Below are positions 33,502-41,610 of a stretch of 64,000 nt of DNA, piece after piece. Below the pieces are notes generated by a model. The model had not been told where the DNA came from. It saw only the letters and a program-made list of their open reading frames with translations, and did not search any database. Numbering within the stretch: position 1 is the stretch's first letter; the number at the start of each line of letters is the position of its first letter. A program made the position numbers and the translations under genes. The stretch spans positions 1-64,000 of the forward strand of contig NZ_JAENRR010000009.1 of assembly GCF_016612505.1 (NCBI RefSeq), given 5' to 3'. The stretch comes from Carboxylicivirga marina (GTDB lineage Bacteria; Bacteroidota; Bacteroidia; Bacteroidales; Marinilabiliaceae).

Positions 33502-34179
33502 TTAATCTTTATGGCGTGTGAATGGTACAAAGCGCACGGCTATCAATTGTTTCGTTTTTATTTTATTTTTGGTTTTGGTATACAGAGTTAAATATTGCTG
33601 TCCGTTTTTTTCGATTGGTGCAATGAGTTGTCCGCCTTCTTTTAATTGATTTAAAAGTTTTTCGGGAACCTGTAGTGGAGCTGCAGTAATAATAATGGCA
33701 TCAAAGGGGTGATGTTCTTCCCACCCATGATAACCATCGCCAATGCGACAGCCAATGTTTGTGTAGTTATTGTTTTTGAAGGTCGTTTCTGCCTGTTTTC
33801 CAAGTTGGGGAACAATTTCAATGGTGTAAACCTCTTTTACAATTTTGCTTAACACGGCAGCCTGATAGCCTGAACCTGTGCCAATTTCCAGAACTTTGTC
33901 ACTCGACTTGAGATTTAACATTTCGGTCATGTAAGCCACAATATAGGGTTGTGAAATCGTTTGATTGTGGCCAATTGGCAAAGGTCGATCGTGATAGGCA
34001 TAAATCTGAAGATCAGAAGGAACAAAAAGGTGGCGAGGAACGGTTTTGAGCGCATCAATTGTGGCGCTATGTGTAATGCCACGTTTGATTATTTGCTCTT
34101 CTACCATTTCTGTTCGCATACTTATATAATCTTGACTGCTTAATAGTTGCAAAGTTAATATGAATGTAAAAAACACCAT
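33502..34179 (-). CDS. pcm: Protein-L-isoaspartate O-methyltransferase, probably exported
   Basis: A 225-residue SAM-dependent enzyme that repairs isoaspartate in aged proteins. The core motifs are complete: VPRHLFVPSDL, LPIGHNQTISQPYIVAYMTEML, the SAM site VLEIGTGSGYQAAVL, and FDAIIITAAP. An N-terminal extension of about 18 residues (FFTFILTLQLLSSQ) looks like a signal peptide, though it lacks a charged n-region. The internal Met21 (MRTEMVEEQI) would give a cytoplasmic form. The start at 34179 directly abuts the previous stop codon (TAAATG), which favours translational coupling and the long form. Confidence 0.9.
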   Translation of the reverse strand: MVFFTFILTLQLLSSQDYISMRTEMVEEQIIKRGITHSATIDALKTVPRHLFVPSDLQIYAYHDRPLPIGHNQTISQPYIVAYMTEMLNLKSSDKVLEIGTGSGYQAAVLSKIVKEVYTIEIVPQLGKQAETTFKNNNYTNIGCRIGDGYHGWEEHHPFDAIIITAAPLQVPEKLLNQLKEGGQLIAPIEKNGQQYLTLYTKTKNKIKTKQLIAVRFVPFTRHKD

Positions 34180-34626
34180 TTATTCATTAATATTAGGTAA
34201 AGTGTTATCGGGTATTGATATGTGGCTTTGTACAATTAGCCACTTGTTATTTCTTTTTTCAAGTACACCAGTATGTCTGAATCCTTCAAGTCTAAATGGT
34301 TCTCCTTTAGTTTCAAAACAGGTATCAAGTAGTTGAGAGTACCAGGCAACTTCTTTGGATTGGCTTAGTTGAACACGCGTATCTTTTGAGGCAATGGTGT
34401 AATCGGGTTTGTTTTTAATAGCGGTTTTCATCCAATCATAAAACGACGACCAAGTATACCATATTTCATCAAGGTCGGTACCTATATTTACTGTTTTATC
34501 ATCCTGTGCAAAGCATTCTGAAAAGGCATTTAGGTTGCCGTTTTCTTGCGAGTGGATGAGTTTATCCAGAATTGCAAGAATGGGAGTTGTTTCTTGATTG
34601 ATTTGTGGACTTTTGATTGTTTCCAT
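34180..34626 (-). CDS. SnoaL-like / NTF2-like domain protein
   Basis: A 148-residue protein with one NTF2-like fold of the SnoaL_3/DUF4440 type. Residues 14-30 form the first helix (PILAILDKLIHSQENGN), followed by FAQDDKTVNIGTDLDEIWYTWSSFYDWMK and a C-terminal sheet ending NKWLIVQSHISIP. Members are small enzymes or ligand-binding proteins, and the reaction cannot be predicted. It has no signal peptide. It is the first gene of a three-gene minus-strand group with pcm and gpx, and its stop codon touches the pcm start. Confidence 0.82.
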   Translation of the reverse strand: METIKSPQINQETTPILAILDKLIHSQENGNLNAFSECFAQDDKTVNIGTDLDEIWYTWSSFYDWMKTAIKNKPDYTIASKDTRVQLSQSKEVAWYSQLLDTCFETKGEPFRLEGFRHTGVLEKRNNKWLIVQSHISIPDNTLPNINE

Positions 34627-34747
34627 GGTGCAGATTTTTGTGGTTAGTAGTTTTTAAGTTTTTAATTAGCAGGTTTATTAAAGTTAGTTATTTGACCAAA
34701 CGATGTCAACCAGTACTGATGTCTTCTTATTCAGGAATAATTTTGTT

Positions 34748-34755
34748 TAACTTTG
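34748..34755 (+). promoter_or_regulatory. Candidate truA promoter (-7 element)
   Basis: TAACTTTG fits TAnnTTTG, 24 nt upstream of truA. No clear -33 TTTG lies 19 nt before it. Confidence 0.4.
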
Positions 34756-34779
34756 GCGGCTAAAAATCGTAGTTGAATT

Positions 34780-35559
34780 ATGCACAGGTACTTTATTGAA
34801 TTAGCATATAACGGAGCATCGTTTCATGGGTGGCAAATTCAGCCGAATGCAATAAGTGTTCAGGAGGTTTTAAATGAGGCTTTAAATAAGGCTTTGCGAC
34901 AAGATGTGAAGGTAGTTGGATGCGGACGAACCGATACTGGCGTTCACGCTTCTTATTTTGTGGCGCATTTTGATAGTGCTGTTGAAATTGAAAACACGAA
35001 TAAATTAGTACATAAGCTTAATCGTATCGTTGGAGATGGTGTTGTGGTTTATTCGGCTCAAAAGGTAAGTGAAGAGTCACATAGTCGATTTCATGCCATT
35101 GCTCGCACGTATCATTATTATTTGCGAAATGAAAAAAATCCGTTTGTGGTTGATTTTAGCTATCGTCCATTTTATCAGTTTGATGTTGATAAAATGAATG
35201 AAGCCGCCAGGATTCTGTTTGAATTCAATGATTTTACAAGCTTCAGTAGGCTTCATACTGATGTGAAGACGAATAATTGTAAGGTTGTTCAGGCTGAATG
35301 GAAGCAAGTGGGTGATGGTGTTGTGTTTGTGATTAAAGCAGACCGTTTTTTACGTAATATGGTTCGTGCCATTGTTGGTACATTGCTTGAGGTGGGACGT
35401 GGGAAGATTACAGTTGAGCAGTTTAAAGAGGTTATTAAGAAAAAGGATAGGGGAAGTGCAGGTACTTCAGTACCAGGTAAGGCTTTGTTTTTAGTTGATG
35501 TTGAGTATCCAGATAATGTTTTTAAACCGACAGCAAAACGATTTCCGCCATTTAAGTAG
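34780..35559 (+). CDS. truA: tRNA pseudouridine(38-40) synthase
   Basis: A 259-residue enzyme that isomerises uridines 38-40 in the tRNA anticodon arm. The catalytic motif GCGRTDTGVHA places the nucleophile at D52. Other family parts are ELAYNGASFHGWQIQP at the N-terminus, HSRFHAIARTYHYYL, FTSFSRLHTDVKTNNC and FLRNMVRAIVGTLLEVGRG near the end. Length is standard. It converges on aroE with only 2 nt between stop codons, and no terminator separates them. Confidence 0.97.
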   Translation: MHRYFIELAYNGASFHGWQIQPNAISVQEVLNEALNKALRQDVKVVGCGRTDTGVHASYFVAHFDSAVEIENTNKLVHKLNRIVGDGVVVYSAQKVSEESHSRFHAIARTYHYYLRNEKNPFVVDFSYRPFYQFDVDKMNEAARILFEFNDFTSFSRLHTDVKTNNCKVVQAEWKQVGDGVVFVIKADRFLRNMVRAIVGTLLEVGRGKITVEQFKEVIKKKDRGSAGTSVPGKALFLVDVEYPDNVFKPTAKRFPPFK

Positions 35560-35561
35560 TC

Positions 35562-36302
35562 TTATTCATTCCAAATTTTCCAGGCTGCCTCAGCTTGAAG
35601 ATGCAGCATTTCTAATCCATTCTTTATCGCAGCGCCCTGTTCTTTGCCATTTTTTAGAAATTGTGTTAGCTCAGGGTTGTAGGTTAAATCGTACAGCAGA
35701 TGCTTTTCTGATAGCAAGGCATAAGGTATGTCAGGGCATTCAGTGATGTTTGGATACATGCCTAGTGGTGTACAATTGATAATCACAGTGTATTCATCAA
35801 GGATGGCTTTGTTTAGCTCTGAGTAAGTGAGGTTATCATTATTCTTCTTTCTTGAAACGTACTTGGATTCAATTCCCAGTATTTTCAACCCTTGAACAAT
35901 GGCTTTAGCTGCACCTCCGGTTCCAAGAACTATTGCTCTTGTGTGATGTTCTTTTATAAGCGGTTTAATTGACTCTGTAAACCCAATAACATCGGTGTTG
36001 AAGCCGGCGAGCTTTGGGTTTTTATTGCTCCACGTTATTTTAACGATATTGCATGCGCCTATCTCTTTTGCTGCTTCATCAATATCATCAAGGTATTTAA
36101 ATACATTTTCTTTGTGAGGAATAGTAATACTTAATCCTGCGATGTAGGCATGATGGTTTAATACTTCAGGTAATTCGGTAATGTCTTCCATCTCGAAGTT
36201 AAGGTATCGGGCATCGATGTTTTCATCCTTAAACTTTTTCGTAAAATACTTCTGTGAGAAAGATTGTGCTAATGGAAATCCTATTAAACCAAACGTTTTC
36301 AT
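35562..36302 (-). CDS. aroE: Shikimate dehydrogenase
   Basis: A 246-residue NADPH-dependent enzyme of the shikimate pathway. Recognisable parts are the substrate site PLAQSFSQKYF, catalytic lysine in TIPHKENVF, NTDVIGF with the catalytic Asp, the NADP motif GTGGAAKAIVQGL, and NCTPLGMYPN. The protein is slightly shorter than the E. coli enzyme, as is usual in this phylum. It is the last gene of a minus-strand group after a TPR gene and a DUF368 gene, 4 nt from the latter. Confidence 0.96.
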   Translation of the reverse strand: MKTFGLIGFPLAQSFSQKYFTKKFKDENIDARYLNFEMEDITELPEVLNHHAYIAGLSITIPHKENVFKYLDDIDEAAKEIGACNIVKITWSNKNPKLAGFNTDVIGFTESIKPLIKEHHTRAIVLGTGGAAKAIVQGLKILGIESKYVSRKKNNDNLTYSELNKAILDEYTVIINCTPLGMYPNITECPDIPYALLSEKHLLYDLTYNPELTQFLKNGKEQGAAIKNGLEMLHLQAEAAWKIWNE

Positions 36303-36306
36303 AATC

Positions 36307-37218
36307 CTAGTCTTTCTTTTTGGTTGCTAAAAGCTCGGTTATTGTAATGCTTGCAATACCTAAAATAATAAAAAGAACAGCAAAATAAAACTCCGAATTG
36401 AGTTCAGGTTGGAAATAATGGTAGTCTACCGTTTTAATTTTATCACCAAACTGCTGTGTTACTTCATGTTTCCAAGGCCATAAAATACCAAGTGAACCTG
36501 CAATAAATCCGGTAAGTAAAGCAATAGTTTGATTGTGGTATTTTTTTAATAACCACGATAAGAAGTGAGAGAAGGCAATGAGTCCAACCCCTGCACCAAT
36601 GGCTATTGGAAATAAAATTTTGACAGATAAATTATTGATGGCATCAATCATAACTAATTGGTAATTGCCTAATAGTATCAAAACAAACGAACCTGAAAGT
36701 CCGGGTAATATCATGCTACAAATAGCTACCACCCCGCAGAGTATTAAATAAAAGAAGGAATCATTCTCATTTGCAGGAGTCAGTACGGTAAATGATATAG
36801 CGATACCTGTTCCTATCACTAAACTGATAATTGATGAGATGTTCCATTTCTTAACTGTTTTACCTACAAAATATACCGAAGCGAGTACCAGTCCAAAAAA
36901 GAATGCCCAAATATAGATCGGGTAATTATCAAAGAGAAATTCAAAAAGTTTAGCCAGTGTGACAACTGCAATTCCAACCCCGCTAAAAAGTGCAACAAGA
37001 AAATACAGGTCGATATGTTGAGCGAATGCTTTTAATTCTCCTTTTAAGAGGAGTTGTACTGCTTTTCCGTTGAAGGACTTAATGGCATTAATAAGTCGTT
37101 CGAAAATACCGGTAATCAGTGCGATAGTGCCACCCGAAACACCTGGGATAACATTAGCCGCACCCATGGCAGCTCCTTTAATGGCAATGTTTATAAATGA
37201 AGTAACTGAATTATTCAT
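36307..37218 (-). CDS. DUF368 membrane protein (PopT-type polyprenyl-phosphate transporter)
   Basis: A 303-residue protein with about eight membrane helices. The family signature GAAMGAANVIPGVSGGTIALITGIFERLI opens the protein, and a second, related half begins MILPGLSGSFVLILLGNY. The inverted duplication is typical of DUF368. Members (PopT) have been shown in other bacteria to return undecaprenyl phosphate to the cytoplasmic face of the membrane for reuse in cell-wall and polysaccharide synthesis. It overlaps the upstream TPR gene by 8 nt and precedes aroE by 4 nt, so the three are an operon. Confidence 0.9.
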   Translation of the reverse strand: MNNSVTSFINIAIKGAAMGAANVIPGVSGGTIALITGIFERLINAIKSFNGKAVQLLLKGELKAFAQHIDLYFLVALFSGVGIAVVTLAKLFEFLFDNYPIYIWAFFFGLVLASVYFVGKTVKKWNISSIISLVIGTGIAISFTVLTPANENDSFFYLILCGVVAICSMILPGLSGSFVLILLGNYQLVMIDAINNLSVKILFPIAIGAGVGLIAFSHFLSWLLKKYHNQTIALLTGFIAGSLGILWPWKHEVTQQFGDKIKTVDYHYFQPELNSEFYFAVLFIILGIASITITELLATKKKD

Positions 37219-38641
37219 TGAGCTTATTCTTGTAATTTTCTTGATTGATGAGTTCTTTTACGTCACTGTCTTGCAAAAACGAAGGATAGTCTTGTTCAAT
37301 ATCACTAATGCCATCCGGATCAATTGAAAGGCCCTTTTTAAATGCTTGTAGAGCATTTTGTTTATCTTTTAAATAATGATAATGAGCGATGGCCGCAAGA
37401 TAATGTATCGCAGATGTATCAGGGTATCTTTCACTAATTGTGTTGATGTAATCAATGATGACAAAATCTTTGTTCAAGATGATTTTTAGTTTTAATAACT
37501 CAAACCAACCTGTTAGTTCGTCAGGATCTAAATTTAATCCGTTCTCCAGGCTGTGGGCTGCATCTTCTGCTTTGTCAAGTTCAAATAGACCTCTTGCATG
37601 CGCAAACCAATAATCGGCATTGAGTGCATTAATTGAAATAGCCTGATCGATAGCTTGGATGCCGCCCTGGAAGTTAGCTGATTCCATTAAACTAGTGCCC
37701 ATGCCATACCAGGCGTCGGACAGTTTCGGTGATAATTTAATGGCCAGCTTATAAAAACGAATAGCTAAATCATAATTGTTGAGTTGCTCCCAGCAGTCGG
37801 CAATGTATTGATAAGTTAGCGCTGTGTCTTTGCTAATGGTAATGTGCTCGGTATATGATTCAATCGCTTCTTTAAAGTGGCCAGACTGAACAAGGCTATT
37901 GCCTTTGTTGAAATAAGCTTCTTCGTGGTTTGGGTTTACAGCAAGTGTAAAATCATATGCCTGACAGGCGTCCAGGTGATTGCCAAGCTTGTTGTAGATG
38001 ATGCCAATATTGTACCAGCCATTTTCGGAGAAAGGATTTATATCCAGAAGACGTTTGTAGGCATCAATGCTTTGCTGATACTCCAATACTTTGTCTAAGG
38101 AATAGGCATATTCAAATAGGGCATTTTCATTTTGAGGATATGTTTTTAGTAATTCCTCAAGAAACTTTATTGCCTCAACATACAATTCATATTGATTGAG
38201 GTTGTATGCGATTTCCAAAAGAGTATCTTCCTTATCTTCGAATGAAACTTTAGCAGCTTTCCAAAAGTAGTTAAGTGCTTTGTTTGTCTGATGTTTTTGA
38301 AGCATAATCCAGCCTAATGTCATTAATACATCGGTGTTGGTAGACTCAATTGGTTCGATTTTATAAAGATGTTCCAGGGCTTCATCAATATCCCCGTTTT
38401 CGGCAATTAACATGGCTTTTTTAACAATCAGACTTGCTGCATTAGGGTGCTGCGAAAGTCCTATGTCTAATATCTTAGCCGCCTGGTCAGTTAAGTTCTT
38501 TTCAAAGTAGAAGTCATAAATGCTCTCAATCTGGTGCACGTCAAAATATTCAATTTTATCAGTGCTTATCATCTTCTCAAATCTTTCAATCGCCTGCAAA
38601 GCCTCATCGTGACTTGCGCGCAAGAAATCCTGCATATACAT
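37211..38641 (-). CDS. Tetratricopeptide repeat protein
   Basis: A 476-residue protein made almost wholly of TPR units of 34 residues from about residue 60 to 450. Examples are GWYNIGIIYNKLGNHLDACQ, AYFNKGNSLVQSGHFKEAI and AWYGMGTSLMESANFQGGIQ. No signal peptide or membrane segment is visible, so it is probably a cytoplasmic scaffold. It is the first gene of an operon with the DUF368 transporter (8-nt overlap) and aroE. The partner it binds is unknown. Confidence 0.9.
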   Translation of the reverse strand: MYMQDFLRASHDEALQAIERFEKMISTDKIEYFDVHQIESIYDFYFEKNLTDQAAKILDIGLSQHPNAASLIVKKAMLIAENGDIDEALEHLYKIEPIESTNTDVLMTLGWIMLQKHQTNKALNYFWKAAKVSFEDKEDTLLEIAYNLNQYELYVEAIKFLEELLKTYPQNENALFEYAYSLDKVLEYQQSIDAYKRLLDINPFSENGWYNIGIIYNKLGNHLDACQAYDFTLAVNPNHEEAYFNKGNSLVQSGHFKEAIESYTEHITISKDTALTYQYIADCWEQLNNYDLAIRFYKLAIKLSPKLSDAWYGMGTSLMESANFQGGIQAIDQAISINALNADYWFAHARGLFELDKAEDAAHSLENGLNLDPDELTGWFELLKLKIILNKDFVIIDYINTISERYPDTSAIHYLAAIAHYHYLKDKQNALQAFKKGLSIDPDGISDIEQDYPSFLQDSDVKELINQENYKNKLNE

Positions 38642-39193
38642 TATATTTAATGTTACAAAAATATCAATTTTATTACCAACGACAACCAGTCGCCGAAATT
38701 GTTATCAACAGGTTTATTGACAATTAGAATTGTAAACATCTATTTAAAGGTAAAAAAAAGGCACAAAAAAAGAGGCTGAACTCTTTTGGGTTGGGTTGCA
38801 GCCTCCATGCCTGAAGAGAAATTACACCTTTATCGCCAAAACACTAGAAACCGTGTTGGTGAATGTCCTTCAGGCGATCGCCTGGATTTTTAATGAAGAA
38901 ACTAATGAAGCAAGTGCCTCATTATTATAGTATAGTAAAGAAATCGCCATTTCCTTTGTGAGTGTTTGAATTCTTCATATTCCTGAGCAATACCTTCGTT
39001 TTGTTTTGTTATTATGCGCTATTAGCATTACAGTAATTGTCGTTACAATTGTCGGTGTTAAAACAATATATGTGCCACTGTTTGTAAGGATCAGTTATTG
39101 TGGAGTATAGCTGAATTTACGTTAGATTTCACCTTTGCGAAAATGTACGATTTTGTATGAAATGATGTACGATACCGTGCAATTGCCATTTGT
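38642..39193. other. Intergenic region with a candidate RNA
   Basis: No protein gene is visible in 552 bp. The left part, 38764-38886, holds a structured element ending in a terminator on the minus strand. The region 38887-39193 is AT-rich with no clear feature. Confidence 0.5.
38764..38886 (-). ncRNA. Candidate structured small RNA with terminator
   Basis: On the minus strand a 7-bp outer stem CCTGAAG/CTTCAGG (38868-38874 with 38810-38816) encloses further pairings: ATTCACC with GGTGTAAT, and CCAACAC with GTGTTTTGG. An intrinsic terminator follows at 38772-38805 (GAGGCTG and AAC pairing with GTTCAGCCTC, then seven T). A 14-bp perfect palindrome CAGGCGATCGCCTG (38871-38884) overlaps the 5' side. 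No frame of note crosses it. I cannot assign it to a known family; a 6S-like or phylum-specific RNA is possible. The promoter is not clear. Confidence 0.4.
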
Positions 39194-40093
39194 TTATGAA
39201 GAAAAAAGCAAAATGGATATACCTGCTAAAATACCCAGAAGATAAAGTGATTTCTTCTTAATGTTCTGTTCTTTAAATACAATGGCGCCAAATGTAAAAG
39301 CAATGATTACGCCTCCTCTTCTAATGGCAGAAATAACGGATATCAATGCATCAGTTTGACTAAGAGCTTTGAAGTAGAGGTAATCAGCTAAAACGAGCAT
39401 AATTCCTATGAGTGGAATGGTCCATCGAAATGAAAAAGGTGTAGATTTTTTTCTCGAAGGCCACCAAAGAAATGCAACTATTGGTATCATTAAAAACCAC
39501 TGATAAATTGAGAACCATGCTTGTATAGCCATTCGATCTAATTGTTGCAGTAAGTATTTGTCGTATAAGCCACTGACGGCACCACTAAGTGTGGCTAAGA
39601 TGATGAACCAAAACCATTTGTTGGAAATAAAACTAATTCCTTCTGTTTTGCCTGTTGTCGAAAATAAATAGAAGAATAATAGGGTGGTAGCTATTCCAAT
39701 CCATTGTAATCCATTTAGTTGTTCTGAAAATATAACTAATGCTCCTAAAAGTGTCCAAAGCGGTCCGGTTGCTCTAATGGGTGTTACAATAGTGATGGGT
39801 AAATGCTTGAGTGCAAAAAAAGAGAATATCCAAGATGTTAATACGATGACTGATTTTAGTACGACCTGTAGATGTTGTGTTGCATTTAGTTTGGGGATAT
39901 GAAGCCAATGCTCATGTCCGATAATATTGTAGTTTGATAATAATATAAATGGAATGAATATTAATGCCGATGTCGATATGCTTAGCATTAATACCGGTAG
40001 TACGGCATTGTTGTTAAGTGACATTTTCTTGAAAACATCATATATTCCAAGCAGCATGGCCGATGAAAAGGCAAGGTAAAACCACATAGACAA
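39194..40093 (-). CDS. EamA/DMT family transporter
   Basis: A 299-residue membrane protein with about ten transmembrane helices in two EamA repeats (roughly 1-140 and 155-298). Family hallmarks are PITIVTPIRATGPLWTLLGALVIFSEQLNGLQWIGI in the first half and TDALISVISAIRRGGVIIAFTFGAIVFKEQNI in the second. Members export or import small metabolites such as amino acids or nucleotides; the substrate cannot be inferred. It is transcribed alone, divergently from the amidohydrolase-like gene. Confidence 0.88.
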   Translation of the reverse strand: MSMWFYLAFSSAMLLGIYDVFKKMSLNNNAVLPVLMLSISTSALIFIPFILLSNYNIIGHEHWLHIPKLNATQHLQVVLKSVIVLTSWIFSFFALKHLPITIVTPIRATGPLWTLLGALVIFSEQLNGLQWIGIATTLLFFYLFSTTGKTEGISFISNKWFWFIILATLSGAVSGLYDKYLLQQLDRMAIQAWFSIYQWFLMIPIVAFLWWPSRKKSTPFSFRWTIPLIGIMLVLADYLYFKALSQTDALISVISAIRRGGVIIAFTFGAIVFKEQNIKKKSLYLLGILAGISILLFSS

Positions 40094-40222
40094 ATTATTT
40101 GCCGCAAAAGTATCAAAGATAATTTAGCCGTCAAGTTTTAGACTGATAAAAGGTAAAGATGCTTAGTGATTGATTTGCAAATGCTTAGTTGAATTGATAT
40201 ATTTAAAGAAAAAACAACTGCC

Positions 40223-41548
40223 ATGGATTATGTTCTAATTAAAAATGGGAAGATTGTTGTTGATGGAGAGTTGTATTATAAAGATGTTCTGATTGGGAAT
40301 GACAAACTAATGGAGATTAGTGAAGGGATTGAACGACCGGAACCGGAAACGCCTGTTATTGATGCCAAAGGTAAGTTGCTTATACCAGGTACAATTGATA
40401 CCAATATTTTTTTTAGTGAGCTAATATCGTCTGATGACGCAGCATTGAAACGCTTTAATCAAGCTCAAATTAGTGCAGGAACAACAACTGTGTTAGAGCC
40501 AATATTGCCTGAAGTTTCGTTTTCGTTTCGTGAGGAACTAATAAGAAAGAAGAAGATAAACTATGGGATAAATGCCGATTATGGTTATCATCTTTCTATG
40601 AGTGATTGGGATATTTTGAAAGGGGCAGATATCGACTATTGTTATGCCCATGAGGGTATCGCTTCCTTTTATTTAAAGTGGCCGGTTAAACAAGATGATA
40701 AAGATGCTTTAGAAAGATTATTGCATGTAACTGGCAAGGATTCTACCCCGGTATTAATTGACATGCAAAGACCTGTAGATGTTAATGTATGGTATGAATC
40801 ATTGTCCGATGAGTACCTTGAATCAATAAATAGTCATTTAGCACAAATGAAAGAGATTCTCGAGTTGTCTGTGCAAGCCAAATGTACTATTTGTATTCTG
40901 AATGTCTGTTTTAAAGAAGAATTGGAGTTGATTGAACGTTTCTCTGCTAATGGAAATGTTTATGCTGAGTTAATGTTTCCTTTTCATATAGCTGATTCCG
41001 ATAAGATGGTTATTGATAATCGTTCTGTTTATTCTGGTTTTCCATTGGTTGATAAACTTAATCTATTAGCAGAGGCAGACATTTGGCGTTGTTTGACAAA
41101 AGAAAACTTCCTGCTGGCCAAGCCTATGAATAAGTTGTCAGGGCAGGGTGTTGTAAAATCCAGTCAGGTTGATAATAGGCCCGATGAGTACATATTAATG
41201 AAAAACTTGTTGTCAGTGATGTATACATGGGGTGTTGCTCGCGGTAAAATTTCATGCGGCGAATGGGTAAACCTGATATCGTGTCGGCCAGCTCGATTTA
41301 TGGGAGTTTTTCCTCAAAAAGGGACCTTAAGGGTAGGTAGTGATGCTGACATTGTTGTTTGGAATCCGGATTATAAGCGTAATCTGTACTGCCACTTACC
41401 AGGGGTAGAAGCATCAGACGGCAATCCTTTTCCGTTGGAAGGTCGGGTGGAGTTTGTTTTTATTAAAGGATGCATGGTTTATAATGGTGAAAATTTTAAT
41501 TCGCATAAAGTTAATGGGCGCTATTTGTATCGTAGTCCTTATCTCTAG
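40223..41548 (+). CDS. Dihydropyrimidinase/dihydroorotase-like protein lacking metal ligands
   Basis: A 441-residue amidohydrolase-superfamily protein with the usual small beta domain (DYVLIKNGKIV...DAKGKLLIPGTID) and the C-terminal RPARFMGVFPQKGTLRVGSDADIVVWNPD. The catalytic set is lost. The D-x-H-x-H motif after strand 1 reads D59-T-N61-I-F63, and the carbamylated lysine of SFK is Y150 (ASFYLKW). Later histidines expected in V-H-A-E and H-x-S blocks are also missing. It is therefore probably a pseudoenzyme with a structural or regulatory role, as in eukaryotic CRMPs. It ends 62 nt before wzc on the same strand. Bacterial homologues of this kind are often called dihydroorotase, which is likely wrong here. 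Confidence 0.85.
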   Translation: MDYVLIKNGKIVVDGELYYKDVLIGNDKLMEISEGIERPEPETPVIDAKGKLLIPGTIDTNIFFSELISSDDAALKRFNQAQISAGTTTVLEPILPEVSFSFREELIRKKKINYGINADYGYHLSMSDWDILKGADIDYCYAHEGIASFYLKWPVKQDDKDALERLLHVTGKDSTPVLIDMQRPVDVNVWYESLSDEYLESINSHLAQMKEILELSVQAKCTICILNVCFKEELELIERFSANGNVYAELMFPFHIADSDKMVIDNRSVYSGFPLVDKLNLLAEADIWRCLTKENFLLAKPMNKLSGQGVVKSSQVDNRPDEYILMKNLLSVMYTWGVARGKISCGEWVNLISCRPARFMGVFPQKGTLRVGSDADIVVWNPDYKRNLYCHLPGVEASDGNPFPLEGRVEFVFIKGCMVYNGENFNSHKVNGRYLYRSPYL

Positions 41549-41583
41549 GGAGCAGGTAGTGTAATTAAAAGGCTGAAAATGTA

Positions 41584-41591
41584 TATATTTG
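41584..41591 (+). promoter_or_regulatory. Candidate wzc promoter (-7 element)
   Basis: TATATTTG fits TAnnTTTG, 19 nt before the wzc-like start. No -33 TTTG at the expected place. Confidence 0.4.
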
Positions 41592-41610
41592 GCAAGCCAA
41601 ATTAACATGA

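Noticed and set aside
38701-38712. DnaA-box-like TTATCAACA
   Set aside because: It is one imperfect box without neighbours and is not near dnaA or an unwinding element.
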